Shown: piece by piece, positions 49,901 to 57,328 of the stretch | Numbering within the stretch: the stretch's first letter is position 1 | Layout of the letters: every line of letters starts with the position of its first letter | Origin: Segatella copri | Lineage (GTDB): Bacteria > Bacteroidota > Bacteroidia > Bacteroidales > Bacteroidaceae | DNA length: 64,000 bases | NCBI RefSeq assembly: GCF_015074785.1 | Contig: NZ_CP042464.1 | Location: 868,001-932,000, forward strand | Direction: 5' to 3' | The notes under the pieces: model-generated | What the model saw: the letters and a program-made list of their open reading frames with translations, nothing else | Told to the model about the DNA's origin: nothing | Databases searched by the model: none | Position numbers and translations under genes: made by a program

Positions 49901-50075
49901 CCCCGCTATCGAAAACTTTTCCCTCTATCACTCCTTGCTTGACAGTAATTTCTGTTTGGGCTGCTGTGTTCCCATTCACATTCTGTGCCTGTATCGAGGC
50001 AAGGGATGGAGGGGTGAGGCAACAACCTAGCAAAATCCAGCGGCAAGCGCTAGGGGTAAATTGATTTTTTTGCAT
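46968..50075 (-). CDS. susC: SusC/RagA TonB-dependent outer-membrane transporter
   Basis: 1,035 residues from the ATG at 50,075. Signal-like start, carboxypeptidase-regulatory-like domain (VIEGKVFDSGDHEPMIGVTV), TonB-dependent plug (GVYRRKKESFTGSSATFKGD, EIRGKSSVAGL) and a 22-strand barrel ending FARTVSFSIGATF. The frame extends upstream into the inserted IS, which offers an ATG at 50,111 that would add a foreign N-terminus. The ISL3 element is inserted 2 bases upstream of the start codon, so the native promoter and leader are displaced. Confidence 0.9.
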   Translation of the reverse strand: MQKNQFTPSACRWILLGCCLTPPSLASIQAQNVNGNTAAQTEITVKQGVIEGKVFDSGDHEPMIGVTVAIEGTTNAVTTDIDGHFELPVRKECNIVLSFIGYKKTIIRFTGSNHSDFARIMMKSEAQSIKDVVVTGVYRRKKESFTGSSATFKGDELKSVGAQNVLQSLKTLDPSFKIMDNALSGSNPNKMPDVEIRGKSSVAGLKEEYGSDPNQPLFILDGFETTLETVMNLNMNRVASVTLLKDAASTAIYGSKAANGVVVIETKAPVKGKLQISYKGDYSLDFADLSDYNLMNSREKLEFEKLAGVYKDNTNDPFNQIKLDNLYNSRLRDIEQGVDTYWLSVPLRTGFTHKHNVYAEGGEGNVRYGLGLNFGQVNGVMKGSDRQTLGGNLDLIYRTGKFQFSNKLSIDYLETNNPTVSFSEYAYANPYYRKYGADGKINKYLYYPEEGLNDNPVSNPLWNAHLNNYDKGQRFGFTNNFIAEWFATDDLRVRGKFGITKYDDTQDQRLSPEHTDFDDQEATQKGLFKHSLQKYLYYEGDLSATYGKLIAEKHQINAVLGFNFSNTTSKTNGYSATGFTDDQFDAPSFANNYPTGGKPSYSENIKHASSFYLNGGYAYDNRYLLDFNLRNDGASMFGTDNRFRTTWSVGLGWNIHNEEWMQENGIFQMLKLRASVGNPGNQNFSAYQAYTTYMFNSLMTNVFGTGVIINSLGNNDLAWQETINYNVGADITTLGNRLNLTLDYYIKNTDPLLAIITTPGSMGVTSEALNAGKQKTNGWEATIKFSPIYMPHERINWNISLSATHSKSKYANIGNAFSALNESGKTGLHNTTRYYDGGSPTAIWAVRSAGIDPATGKELFIKRDGTYSFTYDASDEVVCGDTEPDVEGLLGTTFYYKGFSFSCFFRYQYGGQLFNSSLFDKVENIGTADIYNNQDRRALYDRWSINNRNAQFKGISMVQKTDKSSRFVMDENTLTCESINLGYEFPLNIAKKFGMQALSVQANMNDIFRWSTVKAERGIDYPFARTVSFSIGATF

Positions 50076-50077
50076 AA

Positions 50078-50085
50078 AGTTTATT
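50078..50085. other. Target-site duplication of the ISL3 element, left copy
   Basis: AGTTTATT at 50,078-50,085 and again at 51,942-51,949, directly flanking the inverted repeats. The copies are identical, so the insertion is recent or unrearranged. Confidence 0.9.
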
Positions 50086-50150
50086 GGCTCTTCGCAAATT
50101 TTGGTGCACATAATGCCCAACTGCAGAATTCTTTAAGAAAGTTTTACATA

Positions 50151-50235
50151 AAATGTTAGCGATTGTCCGACAAAAAATGTAAGTTTATTAGTGTTCAAAA
50201 AATAAGACTTACAATGGAGACAATCGCTAACATTT
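50151..50235 (+). promoter_or_regulatory. Hairpin that can bury the transposase start codon
   Basis: AAATGTTAGCGATTGTC (50,151-50,167) is a perfect reverse complement of GACAATCGCTAACATTT (50,219-50,235), with a second inner stem TGTAAGT/ACTTACA. The transposase ATG (50,214) lies in the internal loop between stems. A transcript entering from outside would fold and hide the start, as is known for IS10 and others. Confidence 0.65.
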
Positions 50236-51911
50236 GCAAAGGTACAGAAAATTTAGGAAACAACCAAACGGATTTAAAATTAAATGCTTTTGAAGTGGGA
50301 GAAAACCTCGTTGCTTTCCTCATCCCCCACTTTGCTAATTTCGTTATAATCAACTATACCATCACAGAGGATGAAGTGGCACTGACGCTAAAAAGCAAGT
50401 CTACTTGCGCTTGCTGTGATCGTTGCCATATCGAGACACATCATACCCGTGGCTGGCAAAAAAGGAAAGTAACCATGCCTCCGCTCGGTGGAAAACGTTT
50501 TACACTGATTTTGTATATGCGTAAATTTCACTGTAAGGCCGATGGTCATTTCTTTACAGAGCAACAGCCCGATTGGCTCAACAAGTATGCTAGATTTTCC
50601 ATTGACTGTACAAGACTAATGAACCAAGTGCACTTACAGATGTCATCAGTCTCAGCTTCCAGAATATTGTCGGATATGGGAATACATTGCTGCCCCAACA
50701 CATGTATCAATCATCTCAAGAATATAAAACTAGCTTCAGATAGGACGGCAACCAACATTGGTATAGACGATTTTGCTAAAAGGAAAGGCTATTCGTATGG
50801 TAGTGCCATCGTCAATCATGACACTGGTCAAGTGTTGGAATTGATTGATTCTAGAGACTCCGAAAAGGTCGCTGAAGTCCTGAGCCTCTATCATCATGTG
50901 TCCACCATCACTCGCGATAGGGGCAAGTGTTACATCAAGGCTATAAAGAAGGCTCTTCCTGCAGCAACTGTTGTCGCAGACAAATTCCATATTATGGAAA
51001 ATTTGACGAAAGCACTTTTCCCACAAGTCCAAAGCCGCTTCTTGCATGAAAGAAAACGTTTGTTGGACAAAAGTGAAATTGGTCCCAAACCTCCAGTCTT
51101 AGATCAATCCTGGGTGCTACAAGGTATTTATGCATCTTTGGACTCAATGAGTAAAGACGTGGAAAAAGCTAAAACATTGGCTAAGCGGAAGTTGTGTCTT
51201 CAAATGCATGTAAATCAAGAGCTCTCTATAAAGGATATCCATGACAAAACAGGCTATAGCAGTTGCGAGATTAAGAAACTGCTAGATGCAACTTATGAGA
51301 GTTTTCTCAACCCTAGCCAACTATGGGTATATAAAAATGTGAAGTACATATCAGATAGAATCTTAGAGAAAAAGACTTTGGAATACTCAGGTGTGGTCAA
51401 GGGCGTTCATGGTTCGGGGAAAAAGTATGCAATGAAAATGTTGCTGTCCATTCTGAGGGAGAAATGGAAAAATGAATATGGGGAGTACAAAGAAAGAATG
51501 AGGAAATTTCTATCAAAAGAAAGCATACGAATGGAAGAGCATGATCTTTGGAACGCAATTGTACACTTTAATTCAAGACCAAAGACGGAATCTGTCAAGA
51601 TTTTCATGCAACAAAAAAACATGTATGATTTGAAATACTTTGTCTCCACATTTCAAGGGATATTGAGTGGAGAGAACAAAATGGGACTATACAAATGGAT
51701 AAATATGGCCATTGGATGTGGGGTGGATGGAATAGAAAAGTTTGCCATGGGTTTGCTTGACGACTACCAGGCCATCAAGAATTCCATTACCAGCAAATGG
51801 AACAATGGAATTCTTGAAGGAACGGTATGCAAGATAAAAACAGTAAAACGAATTATGGCAGGACGAGCCTCCATCACCTTGTTGGAGAAAAAGGTTGCGC
51901 TTAAGCTTTAG
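50214..51911 (+). CDS. ISL3-family transposase
   Basis: 565 residues from the ATG at 50,214 (METIANICKGTENLGN). N-terminal zinc finger (CACCDRCH ... HC), then the DDE domain with NIGIDDFAKRKGYSYGSAIV (first Asp), VVADKFHIMENL (second Asp) and a late GLYKWINMAIGCGVDGIEKF plus the Glu-region NGILEGTVCKIKTVKR. These are typical ISL3 features. Reading frame intact, so the element may still be active. Confidence 0.93.
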   Translation: METIANICKGTENLGNNQTDLKLNAFEVGENLVAFLIPHFANFVIINYTITEDEVALTLKSKSTCACCDRCHIETHHTRGWQKRKVTMPPLGGKRFTLILYMRKFHCKADGHFFTEQQPDWLNKYARFSIDCTRLMNQVHLQMSSVSASRILSDMGIHCCPNTCINHLKNIKLASDRTATNIGIDDFAKRKGYSYGSAIVNHDTGQVLELIDSRDSEKVAEVLSLYHHVSTITRDRGKCYIKAIKKALPAATVVADKFHIMENLTKALFPQVQSRFLHERKRLLDKSEIGPKPPVLDQSWVLQGIYASLDSMSKDVEKAKTLAKRKLCLQMHVNQELSIKDIHDKTGYSSCEIKKLLDATYESFLNPSQLWVYKNVKYISDRILEKKTLEYSGVVKGVHGSGKKYAMKMLLSILREKWKNEYGEYKERMRKFLSKESIRMEEHDLWNAIVHFNSRPKTESVKIFMQQKNMYDLKYFVSTFQGILSGENKMGLYKWINMAIGCGVDGIEKFAMGLLDDYQAIKNSITSKWNNGILEGTVCKIKTVKRIMAGRASITLLEKKVALKL

Positions 51912-52030
51912 CACTATGTGCACCAAAATTTGCGAAGAGCCAGTTTATTTTTTCTTGTATTCTACAATACTCTGTTAATTCTTATGTAATCGATTGAAAA
52001 TGAGAGAGTTAATTAACGTAATATAACTAA

Positions 52031-53335
52031 TAAAATTTGGTTAAGTGGCTGATTATCAGTAACTTTATAGTTCTCTAAGCTCAAAGTTATATGACATCAG
52101 AACCACTCAACCAATATACGGAAATATGCAGAGATGCTATCAAAAGTTCATCTGCAAAGTTAAGCAAAACTTTCGAGAGTCTACTCTTGGAAATACTTTT
52201 ATTGTACATGACGATACAAAGAAAGATAAATTTCACTCAAATGGAGCGTTACGGCACCCATTGTGAGCAGACCTACAGAACGAACTTCAACCGTGGTCGT
52301 GCTAAATGCATAGACTGGGTGAAGTTCAACCTTGCCCTATGCCGACGTTACTTGAATATGGATGGTCTATTGGCTATAGCCATCGATCCGAGCTACATCA
52401 GCAAGTCGGGTAAGAAGACTCCGCATATCGGTACTTTCTGGTCCGGTTGTGCAAGTTCCATGAAGCATGGGCTTGAAATCATGGGGCTTGCACTTGTCGA
52501 TGTCCATGCCAACAGTTGCATGATGCTGCGCGCCCATCAGACTCCATCTACTGGAGAATTGAAAATGCGTAACATGACTCTCGTGCAACATTACATAGCG
52601 GTCATCAAGCGTTATAAGAAGGATTTGTTGAAGGTCACCGATATTGTTGTCGCTGACGCTTTCTTCTCTATCCGTCCGTTTGTGGACGGAATCAAAGAGT
52701 GCGGTTTCCATCTTGTCAGCCGCTTCAGGGATACTGCGAGCCTATATTATGTGTATACGGGACCTCGTTCCAATAAGCCTGGACGTCCCAAGACACTTGA
52801 CGGAAAAATCAACTACAAGAAACTTGACCTCACACGTATGGCAGAGTTGCATATTGAAGGACTTGAAGGCACAGCCTACACACTCATAGCCTATTCAAAG
52901 GCATTGAAGCAGAAAGTGCGCCTTGTCATTTGGGTTATGCCGAACGGAAAACACAAGCTTTTCTTCTCAACAAAGACATCCATGTCGGGTGAGGAAGTGT
53001 TGCGCACATACCGCTCAAGATTCCAAATAGAGTTTTGTTTTCGCGATGCAAAGCAATATACTGGTCTTACGCATTGCCAAGCAAGACACAAGAACCAGTT
53101 GGACTTTTCCTATAATGCATCATTCGCATCACAGAATGTTGCGAAAGTGATGATGAAGGAAAATGAATTGCCGTATTCCATGGCTTCTTTCAAGGAGATT
53201 ATGGCAAGCACATACATCGCTAAATTAATTTTCAACAAGTGTCGGAGAATACCGAACCGAAAGTTAATTAGTCATACTATCAAAGAACTCTTTGGCTGGC
53301 AACGTAAAGCTGCTTAGCCATTATCTCAAATTTTA
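52031..53335 (+). mobile_element. Second insertion sequence, DDE transposase, borders approximate
   Basis: Imperfect inverted repeats: left TAAAATTTGGTTAAGTGGCT (52,031) and right, on the other strand, TAAAATTTGAGATAATGGCT ending at 53,335. No target duplication could be found, so borders are uncertain. It abuts the ISL3 element with an 82-base gap. Confidence 0.55.
52091..53317 (+). CDS. DDE transposase, IS4-superfamily-like
   Basis: 408 residues. LLAIAIDPSYISKSGKKTPH holds the first Asp, VTDIVVADAFFSIRPFVDGI the second, and YRSRFQIEFCFRDAKQYTGL the Y-x2-R-x3-E-x6-K signature. Intact frame; the family assignment within the IS4 superfamily is not decided. Confidence 0.85.
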   Translation: MTSEPLNQYTEICRDAIKSSSAKLSKTFESLLLEILLLYMTIQRKINFTQMERYGTHCEQTYRTNFNRGRAKCIDWVKFNLALCRRYLNMDGLLAIAIDPSYISKSGKKTPHIGTFWSGCASSMKHGLEIMGLALVDVHANSCMMLRAHQTPSTGELKMRNMTLVQHYIAVIKRYKKDLLKVTDIVVADAFFSIRPFVDGIKECGFHLVSRFRDTASLYYVYTGPRSNKPGRPKTLDGKINYKKLDLTRMAELHIEGLEGTAYTLIAYSKALKQKVRLVIWVMPNGKHKLFFSTKTSMSGEEVLRTYRSRFQIEFCFRDAKQYTGLTHCQARHKNQLDFSYNASFASQNVAKVMMKENELPYSMASFKEIMASTYIAKLIFNKCRRIPNRKLISHTIKELFGWQRKAA

Positions 53336-53425
53336 ACGAACTATTGATTCTATATTCTATTTTTTTTTCTGCAAGCTCTTGCTTTTTATTGTGCATGTTT
53401 CTGCAAGTTCTTGCTATATATAGTT

Positions 53426-53569
53426 TGCAAAGATAATGCAAATGAGCGCAATGAAAGCTTGCTTTCAAATTGCCGAGTGCAGCTTATCTTCTGCAAAGAT
53501 AATGCAAATGAGCGCAATGAAAGCTTGCTTTCAAATTGCCGAGTGCAGCTTATCTTCTGCAAAGATAAC
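53426..53569. repeat. Tandem repeat, 66-bp unit in 2.2 copies
   Basis: Units start at 53,426 and 53,492 with a partial third at 53,558; the two full copies appear identical. Each carries TGAAAGCTTGCTTTCA, a near-perfect palindrome, and GAGTGCAGCTTATCTTCTGC. It is not a CRISPR: there are no unique spacers. Confidence 0.85.
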
Positions 53570-53709
53570 ATATTTTTCGAAAAATAACCTCTTTTAAATG
53601 TTAATTCTGCACTTTTTTTTTCACATTCTTACAAATTGATGCTATTTTTTCCATTTTCGTATGTGATTTTTCTGATATATAGTTCATATAACGCCGATGA
53701 AAAAGAAAA

Positions 53710-53740
53710 AGCCCCGCAGGAATACTACCTGTGGGGCTTG
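53710..53740 (+). terminator. Orphan terminator-like hairpin
   Basis: AAGCCCCGCAGG and CCTGTGGGGCTT (12 pairs, one G-T) around a 7-base loop. No gene ends nearby on either strand, so it may be a leftover of a deleted gene. Confidence 0.5.
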
Positions 53741-53775
53741 AATCAACTTAAAAAATAAATACAATGCAATCCAAT

Positions 53776-53841
53776 TTTCTTCTGTCGTTGCGTATATTTG
53801 AGAGATTTGTACGATAAGCAGGGATTCGGGAAAAATTCCGT
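53776..53841. pseudogene. Remnant joining the two flanks of the HU-cassette
   Basis: The first half (about 53,778-53,808, CTTCTGTCGTTGCGTATATT) matches the sequence just downstream of the HU gene (near 55,566), and the second half (GATAAGCAGGGATTCGGGAA) matches the sequence upstream of it (near 56,288), each with only a few changes. The gene between them is missing. It looks like an internal deletion of a second copy. Confidence 0.5.
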
Positions 53842-53886
53842 TATATGAGGAAAAAGAGTAAAATAATGCATTTTTTTTCAAATTCA

Positions 53887-53918
53887 TTTGGCACTTTCAA
53901 TAAAAAAATGTAGTTTTG
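53887..53918 (+). promoter_or_regulatory. Promoter of the PIN toxin-antitoxin pair
   Basis: TTTG at 53,887-53,890 and TAGTTTTG at 53,911-53,918 with 20 bases between, 27 bases before the antitoxin start. Confidence 0.65.
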
Positions 53919-53944
53919 CAATTGCTAAATAGAAAAAGATTATT

Positions 53945-54199
53945 ATGGCAACAATTACATTAAGACCAGATGTATATGACAAAGCGGCAATCTTTGCAAG
54001 AAAAGATAAACTTAATATTGAGGATTGGGTAAATAAAATCCTGCAAAAAATTGTTGTTGATATATCTGAAAAGGAAGATATGAAAGCTCCTGCTGAGTCA
54101 AAAATGTTCAGTTGGGAAGAAATGGGCGGCATGTTCGCTTCTGATAAAAGTGATAAAGAACTGCGTGATGAGTATCTGGAAGAAAAATATGGGATATGA
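53945..54199 (+). CDS. Antitoxin of a PIN-type system
   Basis: 84 residues. The first 40 (ITLRPDVYDKAAIFARKDKL, then NIEDWVNKIL) look like a ribbon-helix-helix DNA-binding domain. The C-terminal part (FSWEEMGGMFASDKSDKELR) is the likely toxin-binding tail. Its stop overlaps the toxin ATG by four bases. Confidence 0.75.
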   Translation: MATITLRPDVYDKAAIFARKDKLNIEDWVNKILQKIVVDISEKEDMKAPAESKMFSWEEMGGMFASDKSDKELRDEYLEEKYGI

Positions 54200-54657
54200 A
54201 AATCTTTTGTGATACCAATATTATAACGGAATTTTTAGAAAAAAGACTTCTGTTTGATGCAGTGGCTAAAATTCTTACCTTGGCATCTACTAGTCATACT
54301 TTGTTCTTGTCTGAAGGAGGATTCTACACCATCACTTTTCTCGTGGATAAACAATTACGAAGAATGAGTATCTACAATCCTGAACGTTTAGTACAGGAAA
54401 GGAAAATTCTGCTCCGCATTCTTGACACTTTCCAAATTTCGTCTGCTTCAAGATTTGGACTGAAACAAGGAGTAGAGGATGAAAACTTTAGAGATTTAGA
54501 AGATAGTTATCAATATCAGGCGGCTATTAATTGTGGTGCTGACATTTTGTTGACTATCAATGTTAAAGACTTCGTTGGTGTCTCAGATAATAAACGAATC
54601 AAAATAATGACTCCCCAGTCTTTTGTTGATGAGTTTCTTTCTAATACGCCTAGCTGA
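54196..54657 (+). CDS. PIN-domain toxin (VapC-like)
   Basis: 153 residues. Acidic active-site residues: FCDTNI (Asp5), EF near residue 13, NFRDLEDSYQYQAAINCGAD and ILLTINVKDF. The spacing matches the PIN fold of RNA-cutting toxins. RNA target unknown. A strong terminator closes the operon. Confidence 0.82.
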   Translation: MKIFCDTNIITEFLEKRLLFDAVAKILTLASTSHTLFLSEGGFYTITFLVDKQLRRMSIYNPERLVQERKILLRILDTFQISSASRFGLKQGVEDENFRDLEDSYQYQAAINCGADILLTINVKDFVGVSDNKRIKIMTPQSFVDEFLSNTPS

Positions 54658-54689
54658 CTTACGAGCCTGCGTTTATGTTCTTAAAACAG

Positions 54690-54727
54690 AAAAGGGTGTG
54701 TCATAACTGCATGACACACCCTTTTTT
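54690..54727. terminator. Bidirectional terminator
   Basis: AAAAGGGTGTGTCAT and ATGACACACCCTTTTTT around AACTGC, between the PIN operon and the convergent amidase gene. Confidence 0.93.
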
Positions 54728-54769
54728 AGTAATTTTCTAAGTATAGACATCTATATCCTCTGGCTTCGA

Positions 54770-55207
54770 CTAGATGTGGAAATCTACCAACTTCAGCCAT
54801 CGCTTGACATCAAACGACGGACAGTCTTTGTGAACGTTTGGCAAATCGCGGTGGCCCAGTATCTCTGCATCAGGATAGGAGAGGCAGAGGCTCTCCAGAA
54901 GCGAATACAGAGCCTGATTCTGGGCTGGAGTACGCGTATCGGCAGGCTTGCCGTTCTTGTCGAGACCTCCCTCATAACAGATGCCGATGCTGTGGGCATT
55001 GTAATGACGGGCATGGGCTCCGACTTCCGACTCCGGACGACCCGGATATACCACACCATCCTTCGTGATGTAATAATGATAGCCGATACTCCGGAAACCG
55101 CGGGCAAGATGGCAGGCCTCCAACTGCTCGAATGTGAAATCCTGAGTCACTCTCGTGGCTGAACAGTGGATCACGATGAGTGAAATGCTACGATGTTTCT
55201 GTGTCAT
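54770..55207 (-). CDS. N-acetylmuramoyl-L-alanine amidase
   Basis: 145 residues from the ATG at 55,207, preceded by GGGAGG. Amidase_2/PGRP fold: LIVIHCSATR (zinc His), IGYHYYITKDG, GAHARHYNAHSIGICYEGG, ILGHRDLPNVHKDCPSFDV (second His and Cys ligands). It cuts the amide bond between muramic acid and the peptide of peptidoglycan. Lacks a signal peptide. Part of the amidase/smalltalk/HU cassette. Confidence 0.92.
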   Translation of the reverse strand: MTQKHRSISLIVIHCSATRVTQDFTFEQLEACHLARGFRSIGYHYYITKDGVVYPGRPESEVGAHARHYNAHSIGICYEGGLDKNGKPADTRTPAQNQALYSLLESLCLSYPDAEILGHRDLPNVHKDCPSFDVKRWLKLVDFHI

Positions 55208-55223
55208 GGCAACCTCCCTTCTT

Positions 55224-55313
55224 TTAGCAGTTCTGTACACAGAATGAGCTGGCTACAGCTGTTAATACCGTGATGAGGAAGTTGATGATGGTTTTCCAAT
55301 TTACTTTTTTCAT
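55224..55313 (-). CDS. Smalltalk protein (29 aa)
   Basis: Minus-strand ATG at 55,313 reads MKKVNWKTIINFLITVLTAV and ends ASSFCVQNC, closing at TAA 16 bases before the amidase start. It is the Bacteroidales smalltalk mini-protein: a short membrane helix with a C-terminal Cys-x3-Cys-like end, almost always found just upstream of this amidase. Function unknown. Confidence 0.85.
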   Translation of the reverse strand: MKKVNWKTIINFLITVLTAVASSFCVQNC

Positions 55314-55599
55314 TTTGCTTTGTTTTTTAATGATTAATACTAAGTGGATAATGATAGTCACATGCTTGTTTTAGTGGTTGAAATTTAGTTTCAGTAAGCG
55401 TTTCTGGAAGAAGAAGGGCGGGGGAGGAACTGCCAGCCCAGATACCCGTAAAAGGCAGGTTCTTGGGTCATTATGATTTGCTGTTTATCCGTAATCGTCA
55501 GGATGAAAACCAGCCGCTTTGTGCCTTCGGAATATCCCTGTCGCCGGTCAGTTCACTCCTTCCTTCTTCTGTCGTTTCGCATATTTGAGAGATGGATCA

Positions 55600-56154
55600 C
55601 TACTCCAGACCGTCTCCGCTGTCGCCTGTTCCGTCGGTGCTGCCGCCTTGTGATGTACCGCCGCCTTGTGATGTTCCGCCGCCCCCAGTGGTTCCGCCGC
55701 CCTGTGTGGTATCGCCAGTGGTGGTATCGCCTGCAGCGCTCTCGCTAGAGTTGAGGAGATCCATGGCGTTCTTGGCGTTGGCATCGAGAGAGAGCTGGGT
55801 GTTGCTGAGCTTGCCGGTAGCACGGGCTCTGAGGCGGTAGCCTTCTACAAACTTGGCGAGGCTCCACTCCTTGATGCTGGCGGCTCCCATCTTGTTGATG
55901 ATGCCGATGGAGAAGATGGCGAGGTTGTCTATCTTCACTGCCTTGTTCTGGAGCACGAGCTCCTTCACGCAGCTCACCATATCGGTGAGAAGGCCCTTGA
56001 TGGCACCCTTCGAGAACGGGGTGTTGTGGCTCGCCATGTGTTCGGCGAGTTCATCGATACCGATGGTTTCTGTTACTACTGGTCGCGCATAATACTTGCC
56101 ATACGCTTCCTTGATTGTCTTGTTCTTGTTCTTCGCTAACTTGATGAGAATCAT
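55600..56154 (-). CDS. HU-like DNA-binding protein with Gly/Thr-rich tail
   Basis: 184 residues. Residues 1-125 resemble the HU/HIG domain of Bacteroidales (IDELAEHMASHNTPFSKGAI, VKIDNLAIFSIGI). Residues 135-184 are a low-complexity tail of GTTGGGG, TSQGGGTSQGG units, likely variable in length. It is the first gene of the cassette with smalltalk and amidase; the 286-base gap to smalltalk (55,314-55,599) shows no gene. Confidence 0.82.
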   Translation of the reverse strand: MILIKLAKNKNKTIKEAYGKYYARPVVTETIGIDELAEHMASHNTPFSKGAIKGLLTDMVSCVKELVLQNKAVKIDNLAIFSIGIINKMGAASIKEWSLAKFVEGYRLRARATGKLSNTQLSLDANAKNAMDLLNSSESAAGDTTTGDTTQGGGTTGGGGTSQGGGTSQGGSTDGTGDSGDGLE

Positions 56155-56350
56155 ACTTTTAAAAATTTAGTTTTAGTAAAAAGCAGTCTGTGTCTCCGCC
56201 GAGACCGTTGCTGCATCAACCTCTCTGATTGACGATACAAAGATACAACATTCCCGAACCCCCAACTATGCGATTTGTGCGATTTGCAGGGATTCGGGAA
56301 AAAAAGGTTGAAAAAAGTGGTATTTTTTATGTTAAAATCGAAAAAAGTTT

Positions 56351-56380
56351 TTGTTGTATCAGGTATTTAGCGTATTTTTG
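56351..56380 (+). promoter_or_regulatory. Promoter of the HigBA-like pair
   Basis: TTG at 56,351-56,353 and TATTTTTG at 56,373-56,380, 19 bases apart, 19 bases before the toxin start. Confidence 0.65.
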
Positions 56381-56398
56381 CGGAAAAATTTATAAACA

Positions 56399-56722
56399 AT
56401 GAAAATTGAATATGAAGATGAAGACTTAAAGGAACTGATAGAAACGGGACAAAATAAGAAATATAAGAAAATAGCAAAGAATAAAGTCTTGATGGGTGGG
56501 TTGCTAAAGGTCTATAGAATTTTAGATCAAGCTCCTCATGTTTCTTTACTCAATCAATTCAGTTTTTTAAAGTTTGAAAAGTTAAAATATCAATATTCTG
56601 GGTGTTGTTCTGTGAGAATAGCAAATGGGCATATAGAACGTTTGATTTTCACAGAGCACGAAGGAGGTATAACAATAAAATTATTGAAATTAGACGATTC
56701 GCATTATGGAAACAAGAAATAA
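56399..56722 (+). CDS. HigB/RelE-type toxin
   Basis: 107 residues. HigB-like layout: KKIAKNKVLMGGLLKVYRIL, SFLKFEKLKYQYSGCCSVRI, then ERLIFTEHEGGITIKLLKLD; the basic and aromatic residues expected for mRNA interferase activity are present. It precedes its antitoxin, the usual order for HigBA, with a 17-base overlap. Confidence 0.8.
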   Translation: MKIEYEDEDLKELIETGQNKKYKKIAKNKVLMGGLLKVYRILDQAPHVSLLNQFSFLKFEKLKYQYSGCCSVRIANGHIERLIFTEHEGGITIKLLKLDDSHYGNKK

Positions 56723-57035
56723 TATTAATCCGCGTCCTTTTCAGCCGGTTAGTCCTGGTTGTATTTTGAAGGAGGAATTGGAAGCTCGCAGTCTTCCAAT
56801 TTCTGACTTTGCTCATAAAATAGGGCTTGAAGAGTTTGAATTAGATAAACTTTTGAATGGAACGTTATGTTTAAGTCCTGAGATAGCTTCTTCTTTAGAA
56901 CGTTTTTTGGGCATTCCTGCTTCTTTTTGGCTTTCTTTGCAATCTGCTTATGAAGAAGATTTAGATAAGAGCGATAATAAAGGCATGGTTCGAACTTTTC
57001 TTGATAAGTTTACAAGAAATCGTGTTGCACTTTAA
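56706..57035 (+). CDS. HigA-type antitoxin
   Basis: 109 residues. RPFQPVSPGCILKEELEARS leads into a helix-turn-helix (ISDFAHKIGLEEFELDKLLN, IASSLERFLGIPASFWLSLQ), the XRE-type HigA pattern. It should bind HigB and repress the operon promoter. Confidence 0.85.
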   Translation: METRNNINPRPFQPVSPGCILKEELEARSLPISDFAHKIGLEEFELDKLLNGTLCLSPEIASSLERFLGIPASFWLSLQSAYEEDLDKSDNKGMVRTFLDKFTRNRVAL

Positions 57036-57059
57036 ATCAAGGAATTCCTATAATAAACT

Positions 57060-57118
57060 CACCCTGGAAGGGATATGCATAGTGTGTTGTATGCATTCCC
57101 TTCCAGGGTGATTTTTTA
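57060..57118. terminator. Bidirectional terminator
   Basis: Very long stem CACCCTGGAAGGGATATGCATA against TATGCATTCCCTTCCAGGGTG (about 20 pairs), then T6, between the HigBA pair and the convergent DUF4248 gene. Confidence 0.93.
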
Positions 57119-57328
57119 TGGTTCATCCAGAAATTCGATGATTTTTGCCACTTGTTGCCTGGTGTAGAAGTGGGAAAACTTGCCGGCGTAGCCCGAACAG
57201 AGGCTCTGCTTGAGCTCGGGGCACCGGTTGATCCATCTCACCAGCCGGTTGAGCGCTACCCTGGGGGTAGCGGTGGGAAAGTAGAGCATGGCGAGCTCCG
57301 CCTTCCCGTAACTTCTGTCTTCTATCAT
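57116..57328 (-). CDS. DUF4248 protein
   Basis: 70 residues with YGKAELAMLYFPTATPRVAL, LVRWINRCPELKQSL and a final FYTRQQVAKIIEFLDEP, the DUF4248 pattern found beside the BT4734-type primase genes of Bacteroidales. Function unknown; DNA-binding is plausible. Confidence 0.8.
   Translation of the reverse strand: MIEDRSYGKAELAMLYFPTATPRVALNRLVRWINRCPELKQSLCSGYAGKFSHFYTRQQVAKIIEFLDEP

Larger units (their letters stand above)
50086..51941 (+). mobile_element. ISL3-family insertion sequence (1,856 bp)
   Basis: Bounded by about 31-base inverted repeats beginning GGCTCTTCGCAAATTTTGGT, with one difference near the inner end between left (50,086-50,116) and right (51,911-51,941) copies. Flanked by an 8-bp duplication. 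Encodes one transposase, reading away from the susC gene. All parts look intact. Confidence 0.93.
53318..53944. other. 627-base intergenic region with repeats and remnants
   Basis: Holds a 66-bp tandem repeat, a hairpin, a chimeric remnant of the HU-gene flanks and the promoter of the PIN toxin-antitoxin pair, each listed separately. No further gene is visible. Confidence 0.6.

Noticed and set aside
53426..53569. Possible CRISPR array
   Set aside because: The units abut directly, with no unique spacers, and no cas genes are present.
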